A stretch of 64,000 nucleotides of DNA from Celeribacter halophilus (GCF_900114135.1 NZ_FORY01000008.1:62001-126000); one strand, 5' to 3'; positions 43,104 through 56,047 are shown, counted from the first letter of the stretch. Program-made: numbers and translations. Notes: generated from the sequence alone by a model not told the origin.

Positions 43104-45857
43104 GTGAGCGATACACCCGAAACCCCTGAAAACGAACAAGAAACCCCGCGCGAGCCGATGGCATGGGACGGTCCGAAAATCTCCATCACCAGCGAGATGA
43201 AGACCTCTTATCTCGACTACGCCATGTCCGTGATCGTGTCCCGCGCGATCCCCGACCTGCGCGACGGGTTGAAGCCTGTGCACCGGCGCATTCTTTTTGC
43301 GATGAACGAGGCGGGCAACACCCACGACAAGCCCTACCGCAAATCGGCCCGTGCTGTGGGCGACACGATGGGGAAATATCACCCGCACGGTGACAGCGCG
43401 ATTTATGACGCGCTCGTGCGGATGGCGCAGCCCTTCTCCATGTCTCTGCCGCTTCTGGATGGTCAGGGAAACTTCGGCTCTATGGATGGCGATGCGGCTG
43501 CGGCCATGCGCTATACCGAAGTGCGGATGGACAAACCCGCCGCCTATCTTCTGGCTGATATTGACAAAGACACCGTCAACTTCGAGCTGAACTACGACGG
43601 CAAGGACCGCGAACCGACCGTCCTGCCCGCACGGTTCCCGAATATGCTGGTCAATGGCGCAGGCGGGATCGCGGTCGGCATGGCCACGAACATTCCGCCG
43701 CATAACCTTGGCGAAGTCGTTGATGCCACGCTCGCGCTGATCGAAAACCCCGATGTCTCGACCGAACGGTTGATGGAGATCGTCCCCGCCCCCGACTTCC
43801 CGACAGGCGGCATGATCCTCGGGCGCTCCGGTGCGCGCAAAGCCTATCTCGAAGGCCGTGGTTCCGTGGTGATCCGCGCAAAGACCCGCGTGGAAGAAAT
43901 CCGCAAGGACCGCTACGCCATCATCATCGACGAGATTCCCTATCAGGTGAACAAGGCCTCGATGATCGAGAAGATCGCCGAGATGGTGCGCGAAAAGCGC
44001 ATTGAGGGCATCTCGCATGTGCAAGATGAATCCGACCGCAATGGTGTGCGCGTCGTGGTCGAGTTGAAACGCGACGCGACGGCCGAAGTGGTGCTCAACC
44101 AGCTTTTCCGCTTCACGCCGATGCAGACCTCTTTCGGCTGTAACATGCTGGCCCTGAACGGAGGGCGTCCCGAACAAATGACGCTGCGCCAGTTCCTTGA
44201 GCATTTCATCACCTTCCGCGAGGAAGTGGTGGCGCGCCGCACGGCGTTTGAACTGCGCAAGGCACGGGACCGCTCCCATATCCTGTGTGGTCTGGCCGTG
44301 GCCGTTTCCAATGTGGATGAGGTGGTCGCCACGATCCGCTCCTCCGCCGATGCGGCCGAGGCCCGCGAGAAACTCATGACGCGGCGCTGGCCGGCGCATG
44401 AGATTGCCGATTATATCCGGCTAATCGACGATCCGTTGCACAAGATGAATGATGACGGCACCTACAACCTCTCCGAGGTTCAGGCCCGCGCCATTCTGGA
44501 TCTGCGTCTGCAACGCCTGACCCAGATCGGGGTAAAGGAAGTCACCGACGAGCTGGTCGAACTGGCCGCGAAGATCAAGGATTTCCTCGCCATTCTGGCC
44601 TCGCGCGAGCGGATCATGGAGATCATCTCGAACGAACTTATCGAGGTCAAAAACCTGTTCGCCGTGCCCCGCCGCACCCAAATCACCGACTGGTCCGGCG
44701 ACATGGACGACGAAGACCTGATCGAGAAAGAGGACATGGTTGTGACCGTGACCTCCTCCGGCTGGGCCAAACGCACGCCGCTGGCCGATTACCGCGCCCA
44801 AAAACGCGGTGGCAAGGGGCTGTCGGGCATGTCGACCAAGGACGAGGACGTAATCACGACCCTGTTCGTGGCGAACACCCACACGCAGCTTCTGGTCTTT
44901 ACCGACGACGGCATGGCCTACAAGCTCAAGACATGGCGTCTGCCCTTGGGGGGCCGAACCGCGAAGGGCAAACCCTTGCTGCAAATCCTGCCGATCCCGC
45001 AGGGCGTCTCCATTGCAGCCATCCTGCCGGTGGACCGCGACGAGAAGGAATGGGACGATCTGCAAATCGTCTTTGCCACCTCGAAAGGCTCTGTGCGTCG
45101 CAACCGCCTGTCGGATTTCACCAATGTGAAGTCCAACGGCAAGATCGCGATGAAATTCGAGGGCGAGGATGAAGGCACCCGCCTGATCAACGCGCGAATT
45201 TGCGACGAAAGCGACGATGTGATGCTTGTGACCTCCGCAGGCCGCGCGATCCGTTTCCCTGTGACCGATGTGCGTGTGTTCAACTCGCGCGCCTCACAAG
45301 GTGTGCGCGGGATCAAGCTGGTGAATGAGGGCGACGAGGTCGTCTCCATGTCCGTCATCAAACACTTCGAGGCCGAGAGCTACGAGCGTCAGGCCTATCT
45401 CAAAATGCGCCGCCAACTGGCCGGAGCCGATGAGGTTGAAGGCACGGAGGATGACGAAGAGGTGTCGGAAGGCTCCATCAGCATGGAGCGGTTCGAAGAG
45501 ATGAAAGCCGCCGAAGAGCTTTTGGTAACGATCACCAAAGGCGGCATCGGCAAGCTTTCCTCTTCGCACGACTATCCGGTGCGCGGTCGCGGGGGCCAAG
45601 GTGTGACCGCAATGGAGAAAACCATGCGCGGCGGTCCGATCGTGGCCTGCTTCCCCGTTGGCATGGAAGACCAGATCATGCTCGCCACCTCCAAAGGCCA
45701 GTCGATCCGCTGTCCTGTTGATGGCATCTCCTTCCGCTCACGCGGCGCGGGTGGTGTGAAAGTCTTCAACACCGGCAAAGGCGAAGAAGTCGTCTCCGTC
45801 GCATGGATCGCGGAGTCCGAAGAGGACGAAAACGACAAGGGCGACGTGGAAAGCTGA
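43104..45857 (+). CDS. gyrA: DNA gyrase subunit A
   Basis: The 917-residue A subunit of the type II topoisomerase that supercoils DNA. The catalytic tyrosine is Tyr137 (AAAMRYTE). In the quinolone-determining region Ser98 and Asp102 ([15 protein letters not shown]) correspond to Ser83 and Asp87 of E. coli, the sensitive state. The GyrA box QKRGGKG, at about residue 575, and the C-terminal beta-pinwheel repeats follow, with an acidic insert near 790 ([14 protein letters not shown]). The GTG at 43104 is chosen for GGCGGAC upstream; a GTG at 43047 would add 19 residues. It is monocistronic with its own terminator. Confidence 0.96.
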   Translation: MSDTPETPENEQETPREPMAWDGPKISITSEMKTSYLDYAMSVIVSRAIPDLRDGLKPVHRRILFAMNEAGNTHDKPYRKSARAVGDTMGKYHPHGDSAIYDALVRMAQPFSMSLPLLDGQGNFGSMDGDAAAAMRYTEVRMDKPAAYLLADIDKDTVNFELNYDGKDREPTVLPARFPNMLVNGAGGIAVGMATNIPPHNLGEVVDATLALIENPDVSTERLMEIVPAPDFPTGGMILGRSGARKAYLEGRGSVVIRAKTRVEEIRKDRYAIIIDEIPYQVNKASMIEKIAEMVREKRIEGISHVQDESDRNGVRVVVELKRDATAEVVLNQLFRFTPMQTSFGCNMLALNGGRPEQMTLRQFLEHFITFREEVVARRTAFELRKARDRSHILCGLAVAVSNVDEVVATIRSSADAAEAREKLMTRRWPAHEIADYIRLIDDPLHKMNDDGTYNLSEVQARAILDLRLQRLTQIGVKEVTDELVELAAKIKDFLAILASRERIMEIISNELIEVKNLFAVPRRTQITDWSGDMDDEDLIEKEDMVVTVTSSGWAKRTPLADYRAQKRGGKGLSGMSTKDEDVITTLFVANTHTQLLVFTDDGMAYKLKTWRLPLGGRTAKGKPLLQILPIPQGVSIAAILPVDRDEKEWDDLQIVFATSKGSVRRNRLSDFTNVKSNGKIAMKFEGEDEGTRLINARICDESDDVMLVTSAGRAIRFPVTDVRVFNSRASQGVRGIKLVNEGDEVVSMSVIKHFEAESYERQAYLKMRRQLAGADEVEGTEDDEEVSEGSISMERFEEMKAAEELLVTITKGGIGKLSSSHDYPVRGRGGQGVTAMEKTMRGGPIVACFPVGMEDQIMLATSKGQSIRCPVDGISFRSRGAGGVKVFNTGKGEEVVSVAWIAESEEDENDKGDVES

Positions 45858-45897
45858 GCCTATTTTTTCATCTCATGAGAAACTTATAAAAATGCAG

Positions 45898-45929
45898 AAA
45901 CGGGGCCCCAATTCGGGGCCCCGTTTTTG
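45898..45929 (+). terminator. Rho-independent terminator of gyrA
   Basis: AAACGGGGCCCC (45898-45909) pairs perfectly with GGGGCCCCGTTT (45915-45926), loop of five, then TTTGTTG. It lies 40 bases after the gyrA stop. Confidence 0.92.
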
Positions 45930-46210
45930 TTGACGACAATAGTGATCACAAAGCCTTTTAAAGACTCAGATAAAATTAGGGGAATGCCAAAACATCAATT
46001 TTCCCCCTTTTTATTCAAAGGCTTTCACAAAGAATTGAAGGCGATAGATGCAAGAACCCTCTCTCTAGGCAAATTTTCGCCTGTGCGCATGTGCGAAGGA
46101 GTAGCAAAAATAGCACAGTTTTCTACACAAGCCAAAAAACAGATTTCGTCCTCTTAAACTTCCAAAATCACAGGAGTAAATGCATCGCAGAAATCAAAAG
46201 GGGTAAAAAA
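45930..46210. other. AT-rich leader region before the outer-membrane protein gene
   Basis: From the gyrA terminator to the barrel gene no other gene is called. The DNA is visibly AT-richer than average and includes runs of A and T; an in-frame ATG at 46091 would extend the barrel gene by 40 residues without a signal peptide, so this part is more likely a 5' leader. Confidence 0.5.
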
Positions 46211-47080
46211 ATGAGCAAAACAGAAAAACTCTCTCTCGCGCTTGCAATGATCACCGCAGCCGGTGCAGCAGCCGCTGATGGCGTAACATATAGCAAAGCC
46301 GAAGCGTCTTATTTCAACATCGAAGAAACTGATATCACCAGCCTCAATGGCGACATCGACTATGTCGCAGGTCAACTATCCTTCACCGGCTCCGCCGACT
46401 TGGTGTCACTTGAAGGCGGAGATGCTTCCGTCGTGCGCGGCACCGCAGGCTATGCAATTGTCCCCGGCATGACCGTCTATGGCCTTCTGAGCGTAATCAA
46501 CGCAGAAGGCGGTGATGACGACACATCTTACGGCCTTGGCGCAGAATACCAAACCGGAGATTACGGCATCGCGCTACAATACGAAACCTTTGACGACGCC
46601 GATGTAGACAGCCTGAGCCTTGCTGGCTTCTATGGCTTCGGCGCATCCACCGTCTACGGCTTCGCCAATAATTTGGACGATGACACATCCGATTTCACAT
46701 CCTATGCGCTCGGCTACAAATATGATGTCGCAGCATTTGAAGTGAACGTTGCAACTGCTTGGTTTGAAGGTGGTTTTGACACTGGTCTCACTGCGATCGG
46801 CGGTGAATATAACGCAACCCAGGATTTCACTGTTCTGGCATCTGTGGTAAGCGCCAACGAAGACTACCTTGATGATGGCGTGCTCACAATCGGTGGCCGC
46901 TATGCCCTCAACGACAGCACCTCGCTCGAAGCAAATTATGGCACCGCCTTTGGTGACATCGATGGTGACGGTTTCTCCCTTGCCCTCACATTCGAAACCG
47001 GTGCACGTCGTCTGCGCGTAATGGATCAGGTTGAAGATTTCGCATCCGACACCACACCGCTTTTTGATATTCTCAACTAA
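46211..47080 (+). CDS. Outer-membrane beta-barrel (porin-like) protein
   Basis: A 289-residue protein with a Sec signal peptide (MSKTEKLSLALAMITAAGAAAA, cut about residue 22) followed by alternating short strands and Asp/Gly-rich loops typical of a 12- to 16-strand barrel (for example YGLGAEYQTGDYGIALQYE and FTSYALGYKYDVAAFEVNV). The C-terminus lacks the usual final Phe: after a barrel strand ending LALTFETG come about 25 polar residues. AGGGG stands seven bases before the ATG at 46211. It is monocistronic. Its base composition is lower in GC than most neighbours. The channel specificity is unknown. Confidence 0.75.
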   Translation: MSKTEKLSLALAMITAAGAAAADGVTYSKAEASYFNIEETDITSLNGDIDYVAGQLSFTGSADLVSLEGGDASVVRGTAGYAIVPGMTVYGLLSVINAEGGDDDTSYGLGAEYQTGDYGIALQYETFDDADVDSLSLAGFYGFGASTVYGFANNLDDDTSDFTSYALGYKYDVAAFEVNVATAWFEGGFDTGLTAIGGEYNATQDFTVLASVVSANEDYLDDGVLTIGGRYALNDSTSLEANYGTAFGDIDGDGFSLALTFETGARRLRVMDQVEDFASDTTPLFDILN

Positions 47081-47117
47081 GCTGTTCCCTCGGAATAGGT
47101 TGAGTATCAGACAAAGG

Positions 47118-47146
47118 CCCCACAAGTTTCGACTTGTGGGGTTTTT
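47118..47146 (+). terminator. Rho-independent terminator of the barrel gene
   Basis: CCCCACAAGT (47118-47127) pairs with ACTTGTGGGG (47132-47141) over a TTCG tetraloop, then TTTTT. The stem starts 37 bases after the stop. Confidence 0.92.
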
Positions 47147-47212
47147 ACTTGTTTCACGATACAGGAAGATTTTCCCTTTCTTCCTCTTCCCAGCCAAGCT
47201 ACATCCCGCCCT

Positions 47213-48559
47213 ATGACAGAGAAAACACTTCACATCGTCGGTGGCGGCATGGCTGGCTCCGAAGCCGCTTGGCAGGCCGCCAATCTTGGCATCAAAGTCG
47301 TGCTGCATGAAATGCGGCCCGAGGTCGGAACCTTTGCCCATCAGACGGGCAATTTCGGAGAAATGGTCTGCTCAAATTCCTTCCGTTCGGATGATGACGA
47401 GCAAAATGCCGTGGGGCTGCTGCATTGGGAGATGCGCGCCGCGAACGGGCTGGTGATGTCCGCCGCAGACAGGTACAAGCTGCCCGCGGGCGGGGCTTTG
47501 GCCGTGGACCGCGACGCTTTTGCCGACCACATCACAGCCACGCTCAAAGCCCATCCCAACGTCTCCGTGGACTATGGCGAGATCACCGACCTGCCCTCCG
47601 AAGGCATGTGGATTTTTGCAACCGGCCCGCTGACCTCCCCTGCGCTCGGCGAAGCGATTGCCAAAGAGACCGGCACGGACCGGCTGGCCTTTTTCGACGC
47701 CATCGCCCCCATCGTCTATGCGGACAGCATCAACATGAATATCGCATGGATGCAGTCGCGCTATGACAAGGGCGAGACCGAGGAAGAGCAGAAAGCCTAC
47801 CTCAACTGCCCGATGACCAAGGACCATTATGAAGCCTTCATCGACGCGCTTCTGGCTGCAGATAAGACCGAGTTCCACGAGGGCGAAACGGCAGGCTATT
47901 TTGACGGATGCCTGCCCATCGAGGTCATGGCCGAACGCGGGCGCGAAACCCTGCGCCACGGTCCGATGAAACCCATCGGGCTGACCAATGCGCACAAGCC
48001 CGAAGAAAAAGCCTATGCCGTGGTGCAACTGCGCCGCGATAATGCGCTTGGCACGCTCTACAATATCGTGGGCTTCCAGACCAAAATGAAATACAGCGCA
48101 CAGACCGAAGTGTTCAAAATGATCCCAGGGCTGGAGAACGCCAGTTTCGCGCGTCTCGGCGGCATCCACCGCAACACGTTCCTCAACTCGCCGACCCTTC
48201 TGGACGATCAGATGCGCCTGAAATCGCGCCCCAATATCCGTTTCGCCGGACAGGTCACGGGCGTCGAGGGCTACGTGGAAAGCGCCGCGATGGGACTTTT
48301 GGCAGGCCGTCTCGCCGCTGCCGAACTATCGGGTGTCGAGATGGGACCGCCACCGCGCACCACCGCAATGGGTGCGCTCATCCATCACATCACCGGCGGA
48401 GCCGAAGCCAAAACCTTCCAGCCGATGAATGTGAACTTCGGCCTCTTCCCGCCTCTGGACGGGATTCGCGGCGGGCGCAAAGGGCGCAAAGAGCGCTACA
48501 AGGGCTACACAGATCGCGCCAAAGAAGACTACAATCAATGGCTTATAGGCCAATCCTGA
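47213..48559 (+). CDS. trmFO: Methylenetetrahydrofolate-tRNA-(uracil-5-)-methyltransferase TrmFO
   Basis: A 448-residue flavoenzyme that makes 5-methyluridine 54 in the T loop of tRNA using methylene-THF and FADH2. The FAD loop [14 protein letters not shown] opens the protein, Cys53 ([12 protein letters not shown]) is the catalytic cysteine region of the family, and [10 protein letters not shown] and [10 protein letters not shown] close the cofactor and folate site. No good upstream binding site is visible apart from GGAAG at a distance. Its stop overlaps the start of gluQ by one base (TGATG), a tRNA-modification pair. Confidence 0.94.
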   Translation: MTEKTLHIVGGGMAGSEAAWQAANLGIKVVLHEMRPEVGTFAHQTGNFGEMVCSNSFRSDDDEQNAVGLLHWEMRAANGLVMSAADRYKLPAGGALAVDRDAFADHITATLKAHPNVSVDYGEITDLPSEGMWIFATGPLTSPALGEAIAKETGTDRLAFFDAIAPIVYADSINMNIAWMQSRYDKGETEEEQKAYLNCPMTKDHYEAFIDALLAADKTEFHEGETAGYFDGCLPIEVMAERGRETLRHGPMKPIGLTNAHKPEEKAYAVVQLRRDNALGTLYNIVGFQTKMKYSAQTEVFKMIPGLENASFARLGGIHRNTFLNSPTLLDDQMRLKSRPNIRFAGQVTGVEGYVESAAMGLLAGRLAAAELSGVEMGPPPRTTAMGALIHHITGGAEAKTFQPMNVNFGLFPPLDGIRGGRKGRKERYKGYTDRAKEDYNQWLIGQS

Positions 48560-49425
48560 TGCGATACGTGACCCGGTTTGCACCCAGCCCCACTGGGCCT
48601 TTGCATCTGGGTCACGCCTTTTCTGCGCTCACGGCCTTCCGTCGCGCTCAAGAGCGAAACGGCAAATTTCTCCTGCGTATTGAAGACGGCGACACAAGCC
48701 GCTGCCGCCCCGAATGGGAGGCGCTGATCTATGCCGACCTGCGCTGGCTCGGGATCACTTGGCCGGAACCTGTTCTGCATATCACCGCACGTGAAGATAT
48801 TTACGCAAGTGCCTTGCAAAGACTGGACGAAATGGGATTGATCTACCCGTGTTCCTGCACCCGCCGCGACATCCAGAATGCCATGTCCGCACCGCAGGAA
48901 GGTGCGCCTTTGCATCAGGATTTCGGTCCCGACGGGATAATCTATCCCGGCACCTGTCGCACCCGTTCGATAGAAAGTTTCAAACCGGGCGAAGCCATAC
49001 GCCTCGATATGGCCAAGGCGGTGGACTTTCTGGGTGATGTCAACCGTTTGTCATGGCAGGAAACCGGCCCTTACGAGACAGGCACCCATCACCTTGACGC
49101 TGCACATCTGATCCACGGTGTTGGCGACATCGTGCTTGCCCGCAAAGAAATCGGCACTGCCGCCTATCACCTCTCCGTCGTGCTCGACGACGCCGCCCAA
49201 GGCGTCACCGAAGCCGTGCGCGGTGCGGATCTGATGGAAGCCACGCAAATCCACCGGCTCTTGCAGGCCCTTCTCGACCTGCCCGAAATCGCCTATCACC
49301 ACCACCGCCTGAACCGCGACGAAAACGGCAAACGCCTCGCCAAACGCGCGGATGCCAAGGCCATCGCCAAATTCCGCGAAGAAGGTCTGTCCCCTGACGA
49401 GGTGAAAGCCCTGATCGGCTTATGA
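48559..49425 (+). CDS. gluQ: Glutamyl-Q tRNA(Asp) synthetase
   Basis: A 288-residue truncated glutamyl-tRNA synthetase homologue that attaches glutamate to queuosine in tRNA-Asp. It has the HIGH-type motif in FAPSPTGPLHLGHAFSA, the four zinc-site residues around YPCSCTRRDI, and KRLAKR as the KMSK-like loop, but lacks the C-terminal anticodon-binding domain, as the family does. The ATG at 48559 starts the homology; one at 48538 would add seven residues read from the end of trmFO. It is convergent with hisI, 50 bases away. Confidence 0.92.
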   Translation: MRYVTRFAPSPTGPLHLGHAFSALTAFRRAQERNGKFLLRIEDGDTSRCRPEWEALIYADLRWLGITWPEPVLHITAREDIYASALQRLDEMGLIYPCSCTRRDIQNAMSAPQEGAPLHQDFGPDGIIYPGTCRTRSIESFKPGEAIRLDMAKAVDFLGDVNRLSWQETGPYETGTHHLDAAHLIHGVGDIVLARKEIGTAAYHLSVVLDDAAQGVTEAVRGADLMEATQIHRLLQALLDLPEIAYHHHRLNRDENGKRLAKRADAKAIAKFREEGLSPDEVKALIGL

Positions 49426-49477
49426 GTATTTAATCCATCGGAAAACCGGCACGTGCTTTTTGATGGCAGAAATACTC
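49424..49477. repeat. Nested inverted repeat in the gluQ/hisI gap
   Basis: GAGTATTT (49424-49431) pairs with AAATACTC (49470-49477), and inside it CCATC (49435-49439) pairs with GATGG (49462-49466). A CTTTTT run lies within the loop. It spans the gap between two convergent genes and could serve as a shared 3'-end structure. Confidence 0.5.
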
Positions 49478-49856
49478 ACTCCATCGGTTTCATCAACTCG
49501 ACACTCTTGCCATCACGCACCGCACGGTAAAAACACGAGCGCCTATTGGTGTGACAGGCCGCGCCGGTTTGATCGACCAGAACCAAAAGGCAATCGCTGT
49601 CACAGTCAAAGCGGAAATCCACAAGTTTCTGCACATGACCGGAGGTTTCGCCCTTGATCCAGAACGCCTGACGTGACCGCGACCAATAGGTCACTTTCCC
49701 CGTCTCCAAGGTCTTGCGCACGGCGTCTTCGTTCATCCAGGCCATCATGAGGACTTCACCGCTTGCATGGTCCTGCGCGATGGCTGGGATCAGCCCCTTG
49801 TCGTCATACTTCAGTTGTGCGGCATCAAATTTGCCGAAATACTCTTCGGAGCACAT
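49476..49856 (-). CDS. hisI: Phosphoribosyl-AMP cyclohydrolase
   Basis: A 126-residue enzyme opening the adenine ring in the third step of histidine synthesis. The zinc and magnesium site is visible as the DCDSD run (Cys85), Cys101 (AACHTNRRSCF) and Cys108. It is the stand-alone HisI form, without a fused HisE domain. AGGAC lies close before the ATG at 49856; the open frame upstream to 49922 overlaps the divergent gene's leader. It is divergent from an iron-sulfur scaffold gene, with 64 bases between the start codons. Confidence 0.94.
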   Translation of the reverse strand: MCSEEYFGKFDAAQLKYDDKGLIPAIAQDHASGEVLMMAWMNEDAVRKTLETGKVTYWSRSRQAFWIKGETSGHVQKLVDFRFDCDSDCLLVLVDQTGAACHTNRRSCFYRAVRDGKSVELMKPME

Positions 49857-49920
49857 GACCTGTCCTTTCCAAGCGGGGGCGTTTGCCCTATTTATGGGCT
49901 TCGATCCTGAAAGGCAAACC

Positions 49921-50385
49921 ATGTCCGCACAGTCACGCCCACAGTCTCCCGCAGAGTTGACCCAGCTTTATTCCGGCACGCTTCTGGCGCTGGCGGCTGA
50001 CATTCCGCATGTCGGGCGGCTCGATGCGCCGATGGTGTCTGTAAAAGAACGCGCGCCGCTTTGCGGCTCCACTGTCACGGTGGATATGGATGTCGAAGAC
50101 GGGCGCATCACGCGCTTTGCGCAGGATGTCAAAGCCTGTGCCTTGGGACAGGCCTCGGCCTCTGTTCTCGGGCGTCACGTTCTTGGTCGAACCGAATCCG
50201 AACTCCGGCGCGCCCGCGATGAATTGGCGGCTTTTCTCAAAGAAGACGGCCCGATACCCTCTGCCCCGTTTGAAGGGTTCGAGGCGCTTTTGCCCGCACG
50301 GGATTTCAAGAACCGGCACGCTTCGATCCTCTTGGCGATCACGGCCACCTGTAGGGGCTTTGAGGAATTGTCCCGCACCATCTAG
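49921..50385 (+). CDS. IscU/NifU-like iron-sulfur scaffold protein (variant)
   Basis: A 154-residue protein of the SufE/NifU-N fold. Three cysteines match the scaffold sites: Cys48 in RAPLCGSTV, Cys73 in KACALGQASASVL and Cys144 in TATCRGFEEL. In true IscU the third Cys directly follows a His (HCS); here the nearest His is 11 residues earlier, so it is a divergent alphaproteobacterial type. It probably holds or passes an Fe-S cluster, but this is by family. The start ATG at 49921 is 64 bases from the divergent hisI start. Confidence 0.8.
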   Translation: MSAQSRPQSPAELTQLYSGTLLALAADIPHVGRLDAPMVSVKERAPLCGSTVTVDMDVEDGRITRFAQDVKACALGQASASVLGRHVLGRTESELRRARDELAAFLKEDGPIPSAPFEGFEALLPARDFKNRHASILLAITATCRGFEELSRTI

Positions 50386-50423
50386 CCGCAGAATCTACAA
50401 CATCAACGCCACCCGAAAGACCA

Positions 50424-50460
50424 TAAAAAAAACCGCCGCACTTCGGAACGAAGGCGGCGG
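50424..50460 (-). terminator. Rho-independent terminator of the 40-residue membrane protein gene
   Basis: On the minus strand CCGCCGC pairs with GCGGCGG (50454-50460 with 50433-50439), extended by CTTCG/GAAG-type pairs, then eight T residues. It lies about 120 bases after the small gene's stop and does not work as a terminator for the plus-strand gene. Confidence 0.8.
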
Positions 50461-50580
50461 CAGGTTGATCTGATGCGTCGTATCGGCGGTTGGGGAACCA
50501 CCTTCTGAACAGGTAAGGGACAGATGTGAGGCAGACGCGGGGTTCGGGATCAGATCAGAGGCAGAAACACGAAAGTGACG

Positions 50581-50703
50581 TCACACCAGAGCGGGCAGAG
50601 ACAACCCGCCGACAAGGATGACCAAAAGCGCAACCGCGCCGAGCATGTCTTCGAGCAGAGTCGCTTGGGAGCGGCTAACAACGGACTTGAGGTCTTTGAT
50701 CAT
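50581..50703 (-). CDS. Small single-helix membrane protein (40 residues)
   Basis: A 40-residue frame: a polar, basic start (MIKDLKSVVSRSQATLLED) and one hydrophobic helix (MLGAVALLVILVGGLSLPAL) to the end. GAGG lies a few bases before the ATG at 50703, and a strong terminator lies downstream, which supports a real gene. The longer frame to 50787 adds no plausible start. Small proteins of this layout occur in related genomes as I recall them, but no function is known. It sits between the Fe-S scaffold gene and recG. Confidence 0.65.
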   Translation of the reverse strand: MIKDLKSVVSRSQATLLEDMLGAVALLVILVGGLSLPALV

Positions 50704-50824
50704 GGCATCCTCACCATTAAGGTTAATGACTTGTTGCCACTTTGTTCTCATATTGAGTTTCGTCTGTAAAGAACTTTTTAAGAACATTTGCGAACAAACC
50801 GGTATCTCAAAAAGGAAAGACCGC

Positions 50825-52918
50825 CTAACCCACTGAAATCAAACGGATCGCCTCATCCTTGCCCATCAGCCACAGAAGAATACGCACAGCCTGCCCGCGT
50901 TCGCTTTGCAGCGTCGGATCATCATGCAGGAGTTTACGCGCGTCCGATTGGGCCAAAGCCATCAATGCCGATTGCCGTTCCAGATCGGCCACACGGAAAC
51001 GCGGCAGGCCGGATTGCGCCGTGCCCAGAACGTCGCCCGCCCCGCGCATCGCCAGATCCTCTTCCGCGATGCGGAACCCGTCCTCGGTCTCCCGCAAAAT
51101 CTCCAGTCGCTGCCGTCCGGTTTCGGTCAAAGGAGGTTTATACATAAGCAGACAGGTCGACGCGACATCCCCGCGCCCGACCCGTCCTCTAAGCTGGTGC
51201 AACTGGGCCAGACCGAAATGCTCGGCCCCTTCGATCACCATGATCGAGGCGTTCGGCACATTCACCCCTACCTCGATCACCGTGGTTGCCACCAGAACAG
51301 AGAGCCGTCCCGCCGAAAATTCGGCCATCGTGCGGTCCTTGTCCTCAGGCGCCATCTGTCCGTGAACCAAACCGACACGCCCCTCACCCAAAGCCGCGCG
51401 CAGATATTTGAACCGCTCCTCGGCGGCCGTCATATTCACCAACTCGCTTTCCTCGACCAAGGGACAAACCCAATAGGCCTGCTTTCCGTCGGAAATGGCA
51501 TCGCGCAAATGCGCCACCACCTCATCCATCCGTTCGATCGAACTCAAAGCCGTTTTCACCGGCGTGCGCCCCGGTGGTTTTTCATCCAGAACAGAGACAT
51601 CCATGTCCCCGTAATGCGCCAGAGACAAGGATCGCGGAATCGGCGTGGCCGTCATCACCAGCACATCCACCGCCGTGCCTTTTTTCGACAGAGCCAGACG
51701 TTGCGCCACGCCGAAACGGTGCTGCTCGTCGATAATGGTCAGACGCAAATCGTGATAGGTGACATCCTCCTGAAACACGGCGTGCGTGCCCACAAGAATA
51801 TGAATATCGCCACGTTCCAAGGCCGCGAGTTTTTCTGCGCGGGCACGGCCCTTGTCCCGCCCGGTCAACAACTCCAGCACAACACCCGCACTCTCCGCCA
51901 GAGGTCTGAGCCCCTCAAGATGTTGACGTGCAAGGATTTCCGTCGGGGCCATCATCACCCCCTGCCCGCCGCTTTCGACCGCAACCAACAGCGCAAAGAG
52001 AGCCACCAGCGTCTTGCCCGATCCCACATCGCCCATCAGCAAACGGTTCATCCGCTGCGGGGCGGCCATGTCGGCGGCGATTTCTTCCATCGCACGGCTT
52101 TGTGCGCCGGTCGGGCGATATGGCAAGTCTTTCAAAACCTTGGCACGTAAGTGCCCGTCACCTTCATTCACCCGCCCCTTGCCGCGACGCACCCGTGCGC
52201 GTGCAAGAGCCAAGGTCACTTGATGGGCAAACAATTCGTCATAGGCCAGCCGTTGCCGCGCTACGCTGGTCGGAGAGACCTCATTGGCGGAGAGTGGACG
52301 GTGCGCCTGAGACAAGGCCGTCTCGAAATCCGGCCAGCCTTCGCGTGCTTTGAGCGCGGGATCGATCCATTCCGCCAAATCGGGCACGCGCTCCAAAGCG
52401 GAGGCGCTGGCTTTCGCCATGGTTTTCTGCGTCACCCCCGCCGTCAAAGGATAGACCGGCTCAAACCCCGGCAATTCATCGGCCTCATCCTCCGTCAGAA
52501 TATAATCCGGATGCGGCATCTGGAACTGCCCGTCATACATCTCGACCTTACCGGACAAGAGGCGGCGCTCACCTACGGGCAACTGTGTTTCAATCCATTT
52601 CGATGCCCCGCGAAAGAACACGACCTGAAAGGCAATCTCGCGATCTTCAACGAAAACCCGATAGGGCAAGCCCTTGCGCGTGGGCGGCTGATGGCGCAGT
52701 ACCGTGACTTCGACCGTGGCCACCATCCCCGGCGACACATCGCGCAAACTGTCGCGCCGCCGCCGGTCCACCACCGCATTGGGCAAAGTGAACAACAGAT
52801 CACGCGGACGCTCCACCCCCATTGCTGGCAGGAGTTTCGCCGTCTTCGGACCCACGCCAGACAGCGTTTCCAAACCCGCAAACAAGGGGAAAAGTATATC
52901 CGGACGTCCCGTGCTCAT
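50825..52918 (-). CDS. recG: ATP-dependent DNA helicase RecG
   Basis: A 697-residue superfamily 2 helicase that rewinds stalled forks and migrates Holliday junctions. An OB-fold wedge domain lies at about 55-150, then Walker A GDVGSGKT at about 298, the DEQH box in IIDEQHRFGVAQ, TATPIPRSL, and VATTVIEVGVNVPNAS and QLRGRVGRG in the second helicase lobe. MSTGRPDILFPLFAGLETL at 52918 begins the family homology; an ATG at 52933 overlapping the ligA stop is an alternative. It follows ligA by seven bases, so the two repair genes probably share a transcript. Confidence 0.94.
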   Translation of the reverse strand: MSTGRPDILFPLFAGLETLSGVGPKTAKLLPAMGVERPRDLLFTLPNAVVDRRRRDSLRDVSPGMVATVEVTVLRHQPPTRKGLPYRVFVEDREIAFQVVFFRGASKWIETQLPVGERRLLSGKVEMYDGQFQMPHPDYILTEDEADELPGFEPVYPLTAGVTQKTMAKASASALERVPDLAEWIDPALKAREGWPDFETALSQAHRPLSANEVSPTSVARQRLAYDELFAHQVTLALARARVRRGKGRVNEGDGHLRAKVLKDLPYRPTGAQSRAMEEIAADMAAPQRMNRLLMGDVGSGKTLVALFALLVAVESGGQGVMMAPTEILARQHLEGLRPLAESAGVVLELLTGRDKGRARAEKLAALERGDIHILVGTHAVFQEDVTYHDLRLTIIDEQHRFGVAQRLALSKKGTAVDVLVMTATPIPRSLSLAHYGDMDVSVLDEKPPGRTPVKTALSSIERMDEVVAHLRDAISDGKQAYWVCPLVEESELVNMTAAEERFKYLRAALGEGRVGLVHGQMAPEDKDRTMAEFSAGRLSVLVATTVIEVGVNVPNASIMVIEGAEHFGLAQLHQLRGRVGRGDVASTCLLMYKPPLTETGRQRLEILRETEDGFRIAEEDLAMRGAGDVLGTAQSGLPRFRVADLERQSALMALAQSDARKLLHDDPTLQSERGQAVRILLWLMGKDEAIRLISVG

Positions 52919-52925
52919 ACGCTGA

Positions 52926-55930
<3,005 letters not shown>

Positions 55931-56005
55931 GGTTCTATGTCTCCGTTAGAATCTTCCAAATTTGTTTTTGTTGCGTTCTCTGAAATGAAAGGTGCTCAAA
56001 AATAG

Positions 56006-56020
56006 TTAACTACCCGTTAC
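56006..56020 (-). promoter_or_regulatory. CtrA-like site in the ctrA promoter
   Basis: On the minus strand GTAA-N7-TTAA (half-sites seven of eight) lies about 75 bases before the ctrA start, followed by AT-rich DNA. Self-control by CtrA is known in Caulobacter; here it is only suggested. Confidence 0.45.
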
Positions 56021-56047
56021 CAAATATAAACTTTTCGTGTTCCCCCC

